Below are positions 11,106-23,400 of a DNA stretch of 64,000 bases, piece after piece. This stretch comes from Rhizophagus irregularis. Taxonomy: Eukaryota; Glomeromycota; Glomeromycetes; Glomerales; Glomeraceae. Position 1 is the first letter of the stretch. The number at the start of each line of letters is the position of its first letter. The stretch is taken from the NCBI RefSeq assembly GCF_026210795.1, contig NC_089441.1, positions 186,001 through 250,000 of the forward strand. Reading direction: 5' to 3'. The notes beneath the pieces are model-generated. The model was given only the letters and a program-made list of their open reading frames with translations, searched no databases and had not been told where the DNA came from. The position numbers and the translations under genes were made by a program.

Positions 11106-11626
11106 CGAGGGTCGCAACCGGGTCAGTAAAAAATCATAACCTAAATTTCGTTTACCTCAGGTAAGGAAAAAATATGTACTATATTAAGTAATGGCGCAAT
11201 GTTGAGTATATTCTATAAGATTCTTTGGATTGTGATATCATTTATTCTCTACAGTATAACTCTAATTGGCAAGATTTGAAGCAAGACAATAATTAATTAC
11301 GTCATTTACGTGTTACTCTCTACTATTATGCTGTGTAATTTTTTTAAAATTTTTTTTTCTTTTAAGAGGTATGAATTAAATTGTGCAGCGCTTTTTTTGA
11401 GTTTTTGTAAAAGCTAAATAATTTATTATCTTCATAAAAAAAGTAAATGTTATAAATAGATGAAGTGAACTACCAACAAGTACCCATATAAAAATTTTTT
11501 AAAAAGATTACTCAATTTGTTTGTTTGTCACTTGCTCAGAATTATTTTCATCATCTATAGTTTAAATAAGACATTAAATATTTTAAGAATAAATATTACA
11601 AAGTAAGTAGTAGATTATATTACCTC
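11106..11626. other. intergenic between two minus-strand genes
   Basis: AT-rich, no gene seen. It would hold the 3' flank of the kinase copy at 11627-13195. Confidence 0.5.
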
Positions 11627-13195
11627 TTAATTAGGAACCTCCAAGTCAAGTATTTGAGAATCTTGACAATCTTTTAATAAAGCGACAAAATTAGAAATTA
11701 GGGAATTAATTATTTGATGATAAAAAACTTAAATACCTTACCGTTATTATTTTCTTCATCATTTAGGTATAAAGATGTAATAATCGATGAATTAATAGGT
11801 TTTGATAAATTGCTAAATGTAAATACTCTACTAGTATAAATAGCATCAGAATTCTTTTCATATGAAGTTGAAATATTTGGTATTTCTTTATCGGCTTCTT
11901 CAAACATAGCCTTGATTTGTTTTCTTTTATAACCAATTTTTTCTTCTTCTTGATTTTCATTACGTCTAGTACAACCATCCCAAACCGCTAATATATCCAA
12001 TAATTCATCTGCTGCTGGTCTTTGATCAGGGTTAGCATCCATACATCTATAAGCTAATTTTTTATAAATTTCAGGAGTTCCTTTTCCAAATTCTGGCCTG
12101 AGTCCATTACATATTTCTAATGCTAAGGTAGCATCATGTTTTCTTTTATGAAACGGTGATTTTCCAGATGATAATTCAGCCATAATTACACCAAAAACTG
12201 TAAATATCAGAGGATAATGTATATGGTTCTTCATTCAAAACTTCTGGAGCAATATATGGTAATACTCCACGTATTTTATTACATGATTTTTGTTCATTTG
12301 GTGACCCAGATAGTCCAAAATCTGAAACAAAAGCTCCTCCACTAATATTTTGTAATATATTTCCACTATGGAGGTCTCTATAAAAAAAACCTAATTTATG
12401 CAAACTATTGAGGTCATCTGCTAATCCACATAAATAAACAATTTTATCTTTCCATAAAAAGTTGCTGAAATTACTTGAAAGAAAACATTTCAAATTTCCT
12501 TTTTCTGCAAATTGTAAAATCATCATGAATTCTTTAGTTGCTGGATCTTTAGTCATTCCATAAAATTTTAATGATGATTTCAGCGATTTATTTAAATTCC
12601 AATGCGTTTGAAGCTATTATTTACATTAAATTGAATAAAGTAATAAGGTAGTTGTAATTAAAACATTTATAACTAAAAAATCATAAATGTAAAATTCGTT
12701 AGAAAATACCTCATTTAAATATTCAGCTGACATACTCTGCGATCCATTCAAATTTTTCAAAGCAACTTTCATAGGTTCGGGATCTAATTTTTTCCAACCC
12801 TCATCATCTTGTCTTTTATATTTTGCCCGACCATCAATCCATGTTGCGGAATACACTTTGGCAAATCCGCCTTCGCCAATTTTCTTTATATCTTCAAATC
12901 TATCAAATGATACCCATTCAAGAAATTCTGGATAATAATTACCATAATAATTTAATGCTTCATCATAAATCGTATTCTTGATAAATTCATCAATATCATG
13001 ATTTTCACTGGTCCATCCTTCAATCATTCTAAATGGATCACATTCTTTACACCATGATTCTTCAATAAATGGCTTATCGCATTGAGAACACTTTTTATGG
13101 TTGATAGTCATCGCTGAATTACAATCTTTATCAGAGACATTTAAATTTTTAGATACAAATTCTATTGTAACTTTAGTTTCGTTTTCTTTGTTCAT
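11627..13195 (-). pseudogene. TKL-type protein kinase with one frameshift
   Basis: Exon 1 12710-13195 (ATG 13195), exon 2 11742-12613, exon 3 11627-11670. Introns are GTATTT..AATAG (phase 0) and GTAAGG..AAAAG (phase 1). Domains in order: zinc ribbon (CSQCDKPF...CKECDP), the family motif WTSENHDIDEFI, glycine loop IGEGGFAKVYSA, VALK lysine, catalytic loop YRDLHSGN, SDFGLSG and YIAPEVL. The usual tail (ISTSYEKNSDAIYTSR) and a short end DLEVPN follow. The HRD histidine is Tyr. Just after DIYSF the T-run near 12190 has one base more than the paralogue at 16439-17933, which shifts the frame in subdomain IX; both sides remain open and well conserved. It is either a young pseudogene or a sequence error. 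An intact copy would be a cytoplasmic Ser/Thr/Tyr-kinase-like signalling protein. Confidence 0.75.
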
Positions 13196-14258
13196 ATTAA
13201 TTTAAATCGTACTTTTTTTAACGGGAATGAATTATTATTGGGCGTTATTTGCAATTAGGCGTTACTTTTATTTACTTTTTACGAAAAAGGAATTTGATTT
13301 TCAAAATTAGTTAGTCGTAGATCACAGATACGTCATTTTAACCATTGAATTGATCAAAGTGAAAAACAATCAATTTTTTCATAGTTTCCTATACGAATTT
13401 ATTATAATAATTAATTCATTAAGAACATAATTTGGATTATTGTTATTCAAATATTCCAAGTTTAAGCTTAAAATAAATTTATTTGTACGACATGTGATAT
13501 AAAAGTAGGAAAACGGTAACCGTTAAAGTCTGTTGTTACAACATTAAACAAAAAAAAATTGATTACGAAAAATAGCAAATTATCAGTATTACAAAAAAAG
13601 GAATATGATTTAAAGGATTTTTCAAAACATATAAAAAATCATTGTTTAAATTTGATCGTTAACAATTTTTTCAACATGTCAAATTATTTATTTAGTTATG
13701 TCCTAAATAGCTAATAAGCTAATAATAGCAAATGGCGTCTATAGAATTTGAATTATTATTTTTTTTAACGTACAATGTATTTTATTATATAACGTCTGAG
13801 TAAAATTCAAAAATAATCTTATGGAAAAAGACTCATAATTTTAAGTTTAAAATTTAAAATATCAATCCAGGGTTATAAATTGAGTGTTTAAAATGGATAA
13901 ATTCATACGAACTTTTATTGTATTATATTGCATCGATCATTATTTTTACATTTTTTTCTGTACAACGTTAAAAATTAAACAAACATTTTCTACTATACTA
14001 TTCTATTTTTGGTATTTATAATAGAATTTATACTTAAAAGAAACAGAAATTAAGAAAGAAGCTTGATCTTCGCAATTAACTAATTATGTGGTAACATAAA
14101 ATAACAAAAAATGTAAACTGAAAAGATTAGAACTGATTTAATTTCTTGAAGTCCTGGAATTCTCTTTGTTGCATTTCTTTCTGCCACAGGTTCCTATAAA
14201 TTAACATTAAAAGCTTACATTAGTTCTAGCTCATTCACTTCAGGCTATAATAGCGAAT
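13196..14258. other. intergenic, nothing recognised
   Basis: AT-rich upstream region of the kinase at 11627-13195. No RNA gene, element end or coding pattern noted. Confidence 0.5.
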
Positions 14259-15190
14259 ACCAAAATGGTATTGTAAACAGTGACCATTTTGACAAGTGGT
14301 TGTACACCACAACCCAACTACCTTAGGGATAAGCATACGTTTCGGGAGTGACTATATATATGGTATCCTTCACTACTATCTATGTCCTCCAGATTGGACA
14401 CCAAAATGGTATTGTAAACAGTGACCATTTTGACAAGTAGCCATACACCATAACCCAATTACCTTAGGGATAAGCATACATTTCAGGAGTGACTATATAT
14501 ATTATGGTATCCTTCACCACCATCTATATTCTCTATTATGACCATCAGATCCTTTGCAAGAGTGGCTCCAGAGCACTTGGCAGACCAACTACTATATCTT
14601 TAAGACGGTGAATTTGAACCTGATGACTTATATTCAGGTACCTTAACCAAGGCTCCACTTTCAAAGATATAACCTTGGGGTGGGTTCTCGTATGATGGGC
14701 CCCAGTCATCTGTTTGCAACCCTTTAAAGCCGTCCGGTCAGCCCTCATAAACCTTCGCACGTTGCTTTCGCGGTGTGCAGTCAAGGATTATGGCCAGTGG
14801 GTGATAGAATACTCTTTACCCACCTCTTTAAAATCCAGTTAGGTCGGAGGTAACATTATTATCTATAAAAGCCTTTTGTTGTTCGTCATCTTTTTTTTTT
14901 TAGGAGAGTTTAGTTTTATCCAAAAAAGCCTTCGTATGGAAGAGAAGGATAGACCTAAAAGGAAGACGAAAAAAAAGAAGTTATAACACCACCCACACAC
15001 AAACACACACAAACCCACACTCCCGACCCACATACCTAAAGGAAGACGTGAAGAAAAATCGTCTTTTTTTTTGTTAGAAGAGTTTAGAACTCGGAAACAA
15101 CTTTATTATCAACTTTTTGTTCATATTGTTCATGGTTTTTTTGTTAGGAGAGTAGGTAGTGACTTTTTTTTTTGTTAGGAAGGTGCCCCC
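14259..15190. repeat. tandem ~141-bp duplication and GC-richer repetitive block
   Basis: Two copies of a 141-bp unit (14259-14399, 14400-14540) share CAAAATGGTATTGTAAACAG, TGACCATTTTGACAAGT, CCTTAGGGATAAGCATA and GAGTGACTATATATA. The following GC-richer stretch to about 14830 holds a minus-strand segment of 75 nt (14595-14669). Its ends pair over 7-9 bp (TATCTTT/AAAGATA) and it has a GGTTCAAATTC B-box match, so a tRNA-derived SINE is possible. After that come three or four copies of a T-run followed by TTAGGAGAG (14886, 15075, 15145, 15175). The minus ORF at 14545-14784 has no family resemblance and is not called. Confidence 0.45.
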
Positions 15191-16438
15191 TTTTTATATT
15201 ATTTTCTTATCACGTGAAATAAGTCTACAATTACAACAATATTTATACTTTATAGTCTGAATATTGTTATCAACCATGATTAATAGTTTGTTTGATATAT
15301 GAGTCATCTTATATAGTAAATTAGATAATACAAAAATTTTCTGTATTCAGACGGACCTTTAAAAATACCCGTTCTAATAATTTACATCGTAACATCATTG
15401 TGATCAAATTTCCAATAAAAAAATAATCAGTCGGCATTTTTTTAACTATTATCTTTTCAACCAAATAGAAATATATAATCAAAAAAGGAAAATGCAGGGG
15501 TGAATAAGAATGATGTAGACGAAGGAAGGAATATTACATGGGTTAACTATCAAATCGAGAATGTCCTTCGCTACGCTACGCTCCAGACAATTATTCTTAA
15601 AAGCTGTATTATGAACTATTGGTGTGAGTCAGTTTTTGTCTAACCGGTGGATAAAACTTTAAATACTTTGTAAGACAGAATAAAATTTTCAAAAAAACTA
15701 TAAATAATACAAATACTAATCCTAAGAGAATAGAGTACTTTAATCATTTTACCCAAAAAAAAAAAATAATTAAAATTATTTTGATAATTCGATCTTGTCA
15801 TCCAATAAAAAGAAACAATTTCATCTCAAAAATACATTTATTATAAATAGATAATTAAAATAGTTTACTCTATTTATTTTTCATAATTGAAACGTCCAAA
15901 AGTAATTTTTCCAAGTCGATACCCAATTGTACTAGTGTTTCGATCCGTAACAGTTTTATCCGGTATCCAGTACGGCTAATTTAGGGTGGAACTACAGAAC
16001 AATTATATTAATTCCGGTCGAATTTATAGTCCATTCAGAGCTGAGGCTTATAATATTTTTTTTCAGCCATAATCTTATTTAATTACGAAATGACAAATCC
16101 TATATAAATTCTCATCATCGGCCGTGTCATGTTTGAGGAAAAAAATTTATTTGGTCGTGTGATGACGAGTTTGTCCGATCATAATAGTTAAGAAATGAAT
16201 CTATTCATTTATTAAATATTTAGATAAAGTATAATTTATATAAATTATAAAAGAATAGAAATAATATTACTAAATATATATCAGAAAATGCATGTTGTCT
16301 CAAATAAAAAGGAAGTTATAGGTAGATGAAAAGAACAAACAAAATCTCTAATCAATGAGATATTTAAAAAACGATACTACAATACTACATTTCTCATCGT
16401 CCTTAAATCGCAATTTGCTATAGCTTAAAAATCAATCA
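15191..16438. other. intergenic, nothing recognised
   Basis: About 1.2 kb of AT-rich sequence between the repeat block and the 3' end of the next kinase. CTACGCTACGCTCC at 15570 is a small direct repeat. No gene found. Confidence 0.5.
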
Positions 16439-17933
16439 TCAATCAGTATCATTTTCATGCGAGCTAGAAACTTCCAAGTTAAATAATTGAGAATCTTTAC
16501 AATCTATTAAAAATGTAACAAAGTTAGTAATTATAGGATTAATTATTCGATAATAAAAGCCTTTAAACAAAATACCTTTGTTATTTTCTTCATCATTTAA
16601 GTATAAAGAAGTAATAATAGGTGAATTAATAGGGTTTGACAAGTTTCTAAATGTAAATACTCTACTAGTATATATAGCATCAGGGTTTATCTCATATGAA
16701 GTTGAAATATTTTGTATTTCTTTATCAGCTTCTTTAAACATAAATTTAATCTCTTTTCCTTTATAACCAAAATTTTCTTTTTCTTGATAATTTATACTTT
16801 TGATACACTTATCCCAAAAATCAATTATTTCATATAATTCAATTGCCGTTGGTCTTTGATGAGGATTAGCATTCATACATTTATGAGCTAGTTTTTTATA
16901 AAATTCAGGAGTTCCTTTTCCAAATTCTGGTCTGAGTCCATTACATATTGCTAATGCTAAGGTAGTATCATGTTTTTTTTTATAAAATGGTGGTTTACCA
17001 GATGATAATTCACCCATAATTACACCAAAACTATAGATATCAGAGGATAGTGTGTATGGTTCTCCATTCAAAACTTCTGGAGCAATATATGGCAATACTC
17101 CGCATACTTTATTTGATATTTGTTCATTGGATGGTCTAGATAATCCAAAATCTGAAACAAAAGCTCCTCCACTAATATTTTGTAATATATTTCCACTATG
17201 AAAATCTCTATGAAAATATCCTAATTTATGTAAATTCTTGAGGTCATATGCTAACCCGTGTAAATTGAAAATTTTATCTTTCCATAAAATATTGTTGAAA
17301 TTACTTGAGAGAAAACATCTCAAATTTCCTTTTTCTGCAAATTCTAAAATCATCATAAATTCTTTAGTTTCAGGATCTTTTGTCATTCCATAAAATTTTA
17401 ATGAATCATCAAATGATTGATTTAAATCCCAATGTGTTTTAAGCTATTATTTAAAGTAAAAATTATAACTGAAATATTAATATTTAATACATAGAAAAAA
17501 AATAATAATTAATATGCAAAAAAGTCACCTCATTTAAATATTCAGCTGATATATTCTGTGATCCATTTAACCTTTTTAATGCAACTTTTATGGGTTTAGG
17601 ATCTAATTTTTTCCAATTTCCATCATCTTGTCTTTTATATATTGCTTGACCATCGATCCATATTGCAGTATATACTTTGGCAAATCCACCTACACCAATT
17701 TGTCTTATTTTCTTAAATCTTTCAAATGGTACCCATTCAAGAAATAATAGAGAATAATTATCAATACTAGTATGACGTAAATTTGTATTGTAAATCGTAT
17801 TCTTGATAAATTCATCAATATCGTGATTTCCACTGCTCCATCCTTCAATTATACAACAAGGAACACATTCTTTACACCATGGTATACCATCTTTTTCAGT
17901 AGAACAATTTTTATGGTTGATGGCTAATTTCAT
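16439..17933 (-). CDS. TKL-type protein kinase, intact
   Basis: Exons 17529-17933 (ATG 17933), 16576-17443 and 16439-16503. Introns are GTGACT..AATAG (phase 0) and GTATTT..AATAG (phase 1). It is close to the frameshifted copy at 11627-13195 but intact. Order: degenerate zinc ribbon (CSTEKD...WCKECVPC), WSSGNHDIDEFI, glycine loop IGVGGFAKVYTA, VALK, HRDFHSGN catalytic loop, SDFGLSR, YIAPEVL, HPQRPTA near the C-lobe end, then ISTSYEINPDAIYTSR and the tail CKDSQLFNLEVSSSH. The last intron (16504-16575, 72 nt) is a multiple of three and stop-free, so an unspliced form with 24 extra residues would also translate. The N-terminus is shorter than in the paralogue, and the zinc ribbon has lost one Cys pair spacing. 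Likely an active soluble kinase; substrate unknown. Confidence 0.8.
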
Positions 17934-18038
17934 GTTCAATTTTATTTCGGAAATAAATTGGAAATATTAAGGCGTTATTTTCTTTTATATTAATCAATCA
18001 GGACGAAAATGGTATCTAATTTCCAAATTTAGTTAGTG

Positions 18039-18196
18039 CCCTGTAAAAAAGTCGATCCGTTTTTATATTCCGTCTTTTTTCCGTAAAAGGCTCATTTCCG
18101 GAATTAAGAATAATTTACATTTTCCGTGAATGGATCCGTAAAAGGCTCATTTTTACGGAGTTTTTACAGAAATAACGGATAAAATTTTTTATAGGG
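18039..18196. mobile_element. MITE, CCCTRTAAAAA family, copy B
   Basis: 158 bp from CCCTGTAAAAAAGTCGATCCG to GGATAAAATTTTTTATAGGG, same termini as copy A. Inside are two direct copies of CCGTAAAAGGCTCATTT, which explains the greater length. It lies just upstream of the kinase at 16439-17933 and could contribute to its promoter region. Confidence 0.6.
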
Positions 18197-18329
18197 GCGG
18201 TGGAACATAATCGATTTTTTTTTTACCGCAGATTTTATACTATCATAATCAACCAGATTGAATTTATTAAAAATATTTATATTTTCAAATTAAGTAAAAT
18301 TTAACATAATCAAACATTGTGATATTTTG

Positions 18330-18645
18330 TTATATTTCACTGACATATTCTTTGATCCATTTAACGGTTCAGTCTTTTATATTTTGCTTTACCATCAAAT
18401 CCATATTACCACCTTCACCAATATGTTTTATATTTTCTTGATAAATTCATCAATATCATGATTTTCACTGGTCCATCCTTCAATTATGCAACAGGGAGCA
18501 CATTCTTTCACCATGATCTTATGTCTTTTTCGTTATAACAATTTTTATGGTTGATGATTACTTAATTAGAATCTTTATCAGAGGTATTTAAATTATTAAA
18601 TTTAGATTCTATTTTAACTTGAGTTTATTCAATTTATGTAATACT
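18330..18645 (-). pseudogene. decayed N-terminal kinase fragment
   Basis: On the minus strand this matches, in order, the start (IKNHxK), the cysteine ribbon, the WTSENHDIDEFI motif and the SDGSQN-type exon end of the kinases at 11627-13195 and 16439-17933. Deletions remove the glycine loop region, and the reading frame is lost. No catalytic domain remains. It is an old relic of the same tandem kinase array. Confidence 0.6.
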
Positions 18646-18924
18646 TTAGCAGGAATGAACTGCGCTATTTGCGATTAGGATAAGTGAAATCAATTATCAA
18701 GATATTACTATTGATTTTTTTTCCTATCACATGTTCACACCTAGATTATTAATAAACTAGTACAGTATAATTTATATAATTTATAAATCTACATGAAGAA
18801 ATAAATTGTAAAAAAGGTTGAACACAATGTTAATATTAATAATATGTAAATGTAATTACCAATATAAATAGCAGCAAATATACAGTATATATGTTACCAC
18901 ACAGTTGCAATGAGTTAGAGATAT

Positions 18925-19085
18925 TCATATTAAATAATTTAGAATCTTTGAAGTCTATTAGTAAAAAATAAAATTAATAATTATAGGATTAAATAAAAAT
19001 TACATACAAATTACCTTTATTATTTTCTTCGTTATTAAGGTAAGAAGTACAGTAATAATGGATAAATTAATGGGTTTTGATTTTT
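18925..19085 (-). pseudogene. decayed C-terminal kinase fragment
   Basis: The minus strand reads relics of the family's last exons: a GATTTCAAAGATTCTAAAT tail exon and, higher up, NDEENNKG-like and PINLSI-like codons with many changes. It lies upstream of the N-terminal relic, so it belongs to a different, now lost copy that stops at about 19085 where unrelated sequence begins. Confidence 0.5.
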
Positions 19086-20401
19086 ATGTTATACATATAT
19101 TCTCTCTTTATTGAAAATCACGCCTTAAGGCTCAACGTAGACGACGTAGACGTATTGAAATATACATGTACATCCACACAGTTATCGAACACCGCGTCAC
19201 GTGTCTAAAAAACTTAAACGAAAAAATAGAACGTAGATTAGAAAACTCTTTGCCCAAGTGACAACCGAATATCTCTCTTGATCTCATCAAGATGATGCTG
19301 CCGGCTGAATTTCCAATTTCTGGGTAGATATAGGTGTACAAAATCTGCAAGTTCCGTACTTCCGTCTCTCAATTGCCTCATCTCCTTGAAATTTCATCCG
19401 TTCCCTCCTTTGCCCTATACCTTCTTTTTTGATTACCACTAACGTGAGCATCTTATTTACTACTTCACCCTCAATTGTCTTCGAAGGTCGAAAATTATTT
19501 GTCAATAACTTTCGTATGCCTGTAGTCTTCATAAAATTTGCGTAGTGCATGCACTACTGTACTGGCGCTTAATAATCTTGTTGAATTTTGTATCGAAAGA
19601 AACGTGAAACCTTTTTTTCTTCTTGTAAAACGTCTTTGATCGATATTTCTCTATTTTTTTTTTCAAAACAAAACTTTAACAAGAATATATGTGAGTTATA
19701 ATAAAGGAGTGAAAAAAGACACAAGTATAGTTTTTAACTCTTTATAAAACCTTTGATCTTTTTTTTGACCATGATAAAGTTTTTGGTCGAATGATCGACA
19801 AAAAGAGTTTTTCTGATACCATTTTAATAATTTTAAGAGCATTTCGAATCTCTTGTTACCCAGTTAAATGAACTAATTCTGAAACTTGTACACGAACAAC
19901 TATTAACATACATGTGGCCGAAATTTTTTTCAATTTCGGCTACATCACGGCCCCAAAGTAAAGCTACTCCAGACCTGCAGCAATTTTTAGCAGTTTCGGC
20001 CAAATATACAATAATTTCGGCCAGGACTTTGAAATATCGGCCATATCAATCATATCAATATTTTATTAAATACAAGTTTACAAAAATCCCAGGCCGAAAC
20101 TCTTTCCAAGTGTTGTATAGACATAGCAGAAGCCTTATTTCATTCAGATCTACAAACTGCAGATGATTAATAGCCGACATATTTTCGCCCACAAACCCAT
20201 AAATGGGTAACAAGAGATCGGCACTCATATTACTATTAGTTCTACGCATCTCTTCGGGTAGAATTACATAATACCGCCGGCATTATCCAGCTCCGCATTC
20301 TACGCATTGTTACCTTACTCGAGGTTCTATATATATATACTCTAATAAAGGCGTTTGCCTTATTTTTTAGGAAAAATCTCAATATAATTTATTGTTCAGT
20401 A
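19086..20401. other. intergenic; CGGCC-rich patch and a dispersed repeat
   Basis: 19910-20050 has several TTTCGGCC / ATCGGCCA motifs in direct and inverted orientation. About 20190-20330 contains CAACAAGAGATCGGCACTCAT, and further on ATTGTTACCTT and CTCGAG, also found in the same order at 48320-48425, so a dispersed repeat is present in both places. The minus ORF at 19287-19550 is open but has no recognisable family and is left uncalled. A TATATATATA stretch at 20331 and AATAAA at 20345 lie just before the gene at 20402. Confidence 0.4.
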
Positions 20402-23400
20402 ATGGCTAATAGTAACGACGAAGGTAAAAGCATATAGAATTAACGTAGATATTAAATACAAAATTGGAATTCTAAATTTTTTTTATAACAAATTTGCAAT
20501 ATAATAAAACTAGTTTCAATAATTGAAGAAAATAAAGGTAGGCAAAAATACAATGATAATATTACAGCCTGTAAATTATAAATATATAATTTTAAAATTT
20601 TAAACTGCGTTTTAACTATTTTAGCTCGTAAGTTATAGTTTGAATAATAGTTGAATTACTTACTCCTATTATATTTTAAATAACCAAATAATTTATTCTA
20701 TTATTAATGTTATTATAGTTGGTAAGTTAATAGCCATATATTTTTTATTGTATTCTAAATAATATTTCAATTAACTAAATTCTTCACTAAACTAATTGTT
20801 TAATAATTAATGATGTTATAGAAAGTAAGTATTTAATTTTTTATATTAATTTAAAAATATTTACATATAATTCAAACTAATAATATTATTATTTAAATAA
20901 TTAGATTGTAAGTCACTGTATATATTCAATTTTTATATAAGATTATAATATTTTATTAATTGATTATAATTATATTACTTTAAAACTATTATTAATTAAT
21001 AATACTACAGGGTGTAAGTTACTTATTATTTATGTTTCTGTGACTTTTATATGCAAACTTAACTAAACCCTTTATTTAAAAATTTTAGTTGGTAAGTTAT
21101 AAATTATTTATTTTTAATTGAAAATTTCTAAATATACACGGGCATTTCAAGCACGGAACACGTGACCATATAACGAAAAAATAATGCGAAAAAAATTGAT
21201 AAATATACCTTAAAAAAATGTACAGTAAGTGTAGTTTACTTGAAGTGTCAAAGATGATTTTGAATGTTATTTTTGACTTAACTTAATTAACAGTTCTTTT
21301 TTCTTCGTTAAATTTAATAGTTACCTTTTGAGCCCCCCGTGTACAAATAGAAATATTGATTTTATTATTATATTCGTATAATATTTACTTATAATTTAAA
21401 CTAACTAAATTCAAAATATTTTAGATGGTAAGTTACAAGTTATTTATTTAATTCTATAAAATATTAAAATATGATTTAAACTAACTAAATTCTTTATTTA
21501 TTTAATAATATAGAACGTAAGATATTATTTATTCTATTATACTGTATTTATATAATTTTTGCAAGTAATTTAAACTAACTAAAATCTTTATTTTTAGTTG
21601 GCAAGTTATAATTTATTTATTTATATTTGTATAATATTTACATATTAACTAAATTCTTTATTTAAAATATGATTTATTTAATAATATAGAACGTAAGATA
21701 TTGTTTAATTTTATTACGTTTATGTTATATTTACAAACTAACTAAATTCTTTATTTATTATAGAATGTAAGATATTATTAAATTCTATTATGCTTATATA
21801 ATATATGCAGATAATTTAAAAACTAACTTTTTATTCAAATTATTTATTTAATTAATAATAGTGTGTAAGTTATTTGTTTAAATTTATATAAGGTTATATA
21901 TAAATTATACCAACTAAATTTTATATTTTATTTAATACTATAGGGAGTAAGTTATTTATATAATTCTATTATATATTTTTATATAATATTTGCATATGAT
22001 TAAACTAATTAAATTCTTTATTTGAAAATTATTCAAATCTTTTAGTCGGTAAGTTACAGTCATTTAACTAATTCTATTATATTTATATAATATTCACATA
22101 TAATTTAAACTAACTAATTTCTTTATTTAAATATTATTCAAATCTTTTAGCTGGTGTGTTAGAGCTAATTATTTCATTCTATTTATCATATTTATATAAT
22201 TTAAACTAACTAAATTCTTCAATTATTTAGATAGTAAGTTACAAGTACTATATTTATATAATATTTGTATATAATTTAAACTAACTAAATTTTTTATTAA
22301 AAAAATTATTCAATATTTCAGTTAGTAAGTCATAAGTTATTTGCTTAATTTCTATTGTATTATATAATATTTACATATAATTTAAAATAACTAAATTCTT
22401 TGTTTAAAAAATCATTTATTTAATAATATAGGAAGTAAGTTATTTATTTAATCCTATTATATTTGTATTATATTTGTATATAATTTAAACTAACTAACTG
22501 TGAAATTTTTTATTTAAAAAATTATTCAAATATTTTAGTTGGTAAGTTATAGTTTTTTATTTATTATATTTACATATAATTTAAATTAACTAAATGCTTA
22601 TTTTAAACCATTCAAATATTTTAGCTGGTAAGTTATAGTTATCTATCTGTTATATTTATATAATTTAAACTAACTAAATTTTTATTTTAAAAATCATTAA
22701 ATATTTTAGACGGTAAGTTATCTATTATATTTATATAATATTTACCTATAATTTATTCTAACTAAATTCTTTATTTTAAAAATTATTCAAATATTTTAGA
22801 TGGTAAGTCTATTATATATTTTTGTTTATACAATATTTACATATAATTTATACTAAATTCTTTACTTAAAACAATTATTCAAATATTTTAGATGGTAAAT
22901 TATTTAATTAATTTTATTTATGTTTATTCAATGATATTTACATATAATTTAACCTAAATTCTTTATCTAAAAAATTATTTGAATGTTTTAGTTGGTAAGT
23001 TATAACTATTATATTATATAAACATTTCCATATAATTTAAATTAACTAAATTCTTTATTTAAAAATTTATTTAAATATTTTATTAGTTTGTAAGTATAGT
23101 ACATTACATCATCCAATTATAAAAATCCTGAATTTAATTTATTATATATACTAATCTTTTTAAAAATTTTTGGTAATTTATTTTAGTTGGTAAGTTATAA
23201 GTTATTATATATTATTTGTATAAAAATTAATTAATTATTTATTGTATTAAACTTCTAAAAATTTATTTAGAGTAAGTATAATTAACATTATTTAATATTT
23301 AAATTTTCGCTTTTATGTTTTATTTTAAATTTTTAACTTATATAATTTTATTTTTTATATTTAAAGATCTGGTACTAGTGGAAGTGAAATTATGGATCAA

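Noticed and set aside
14595-14669. A functional tRNA on the minus strand
   Set aside because: The acceptor stem and B box are present, but the T-stem does not pair and the anticodon arm is not formed. Kept only as a possible SINE head.
19287-19550. Minus ORF of 87 residues with KKEGIGQRRERMKFQGDE
   Set aside because: No recognisable domain, and no intron or neighbour support. It may be a remnant but is not supportable as a gene.
20571-23366. CRISPR array or plain satellite, because of the regular ~90-bp spacing
   Set aside because: The units are long, diverged and AT-rich, and are organised around splice signals with an exact 3-nt gap. The host is eukaryotic. Frame continuity into a kinase domain favours a gene.
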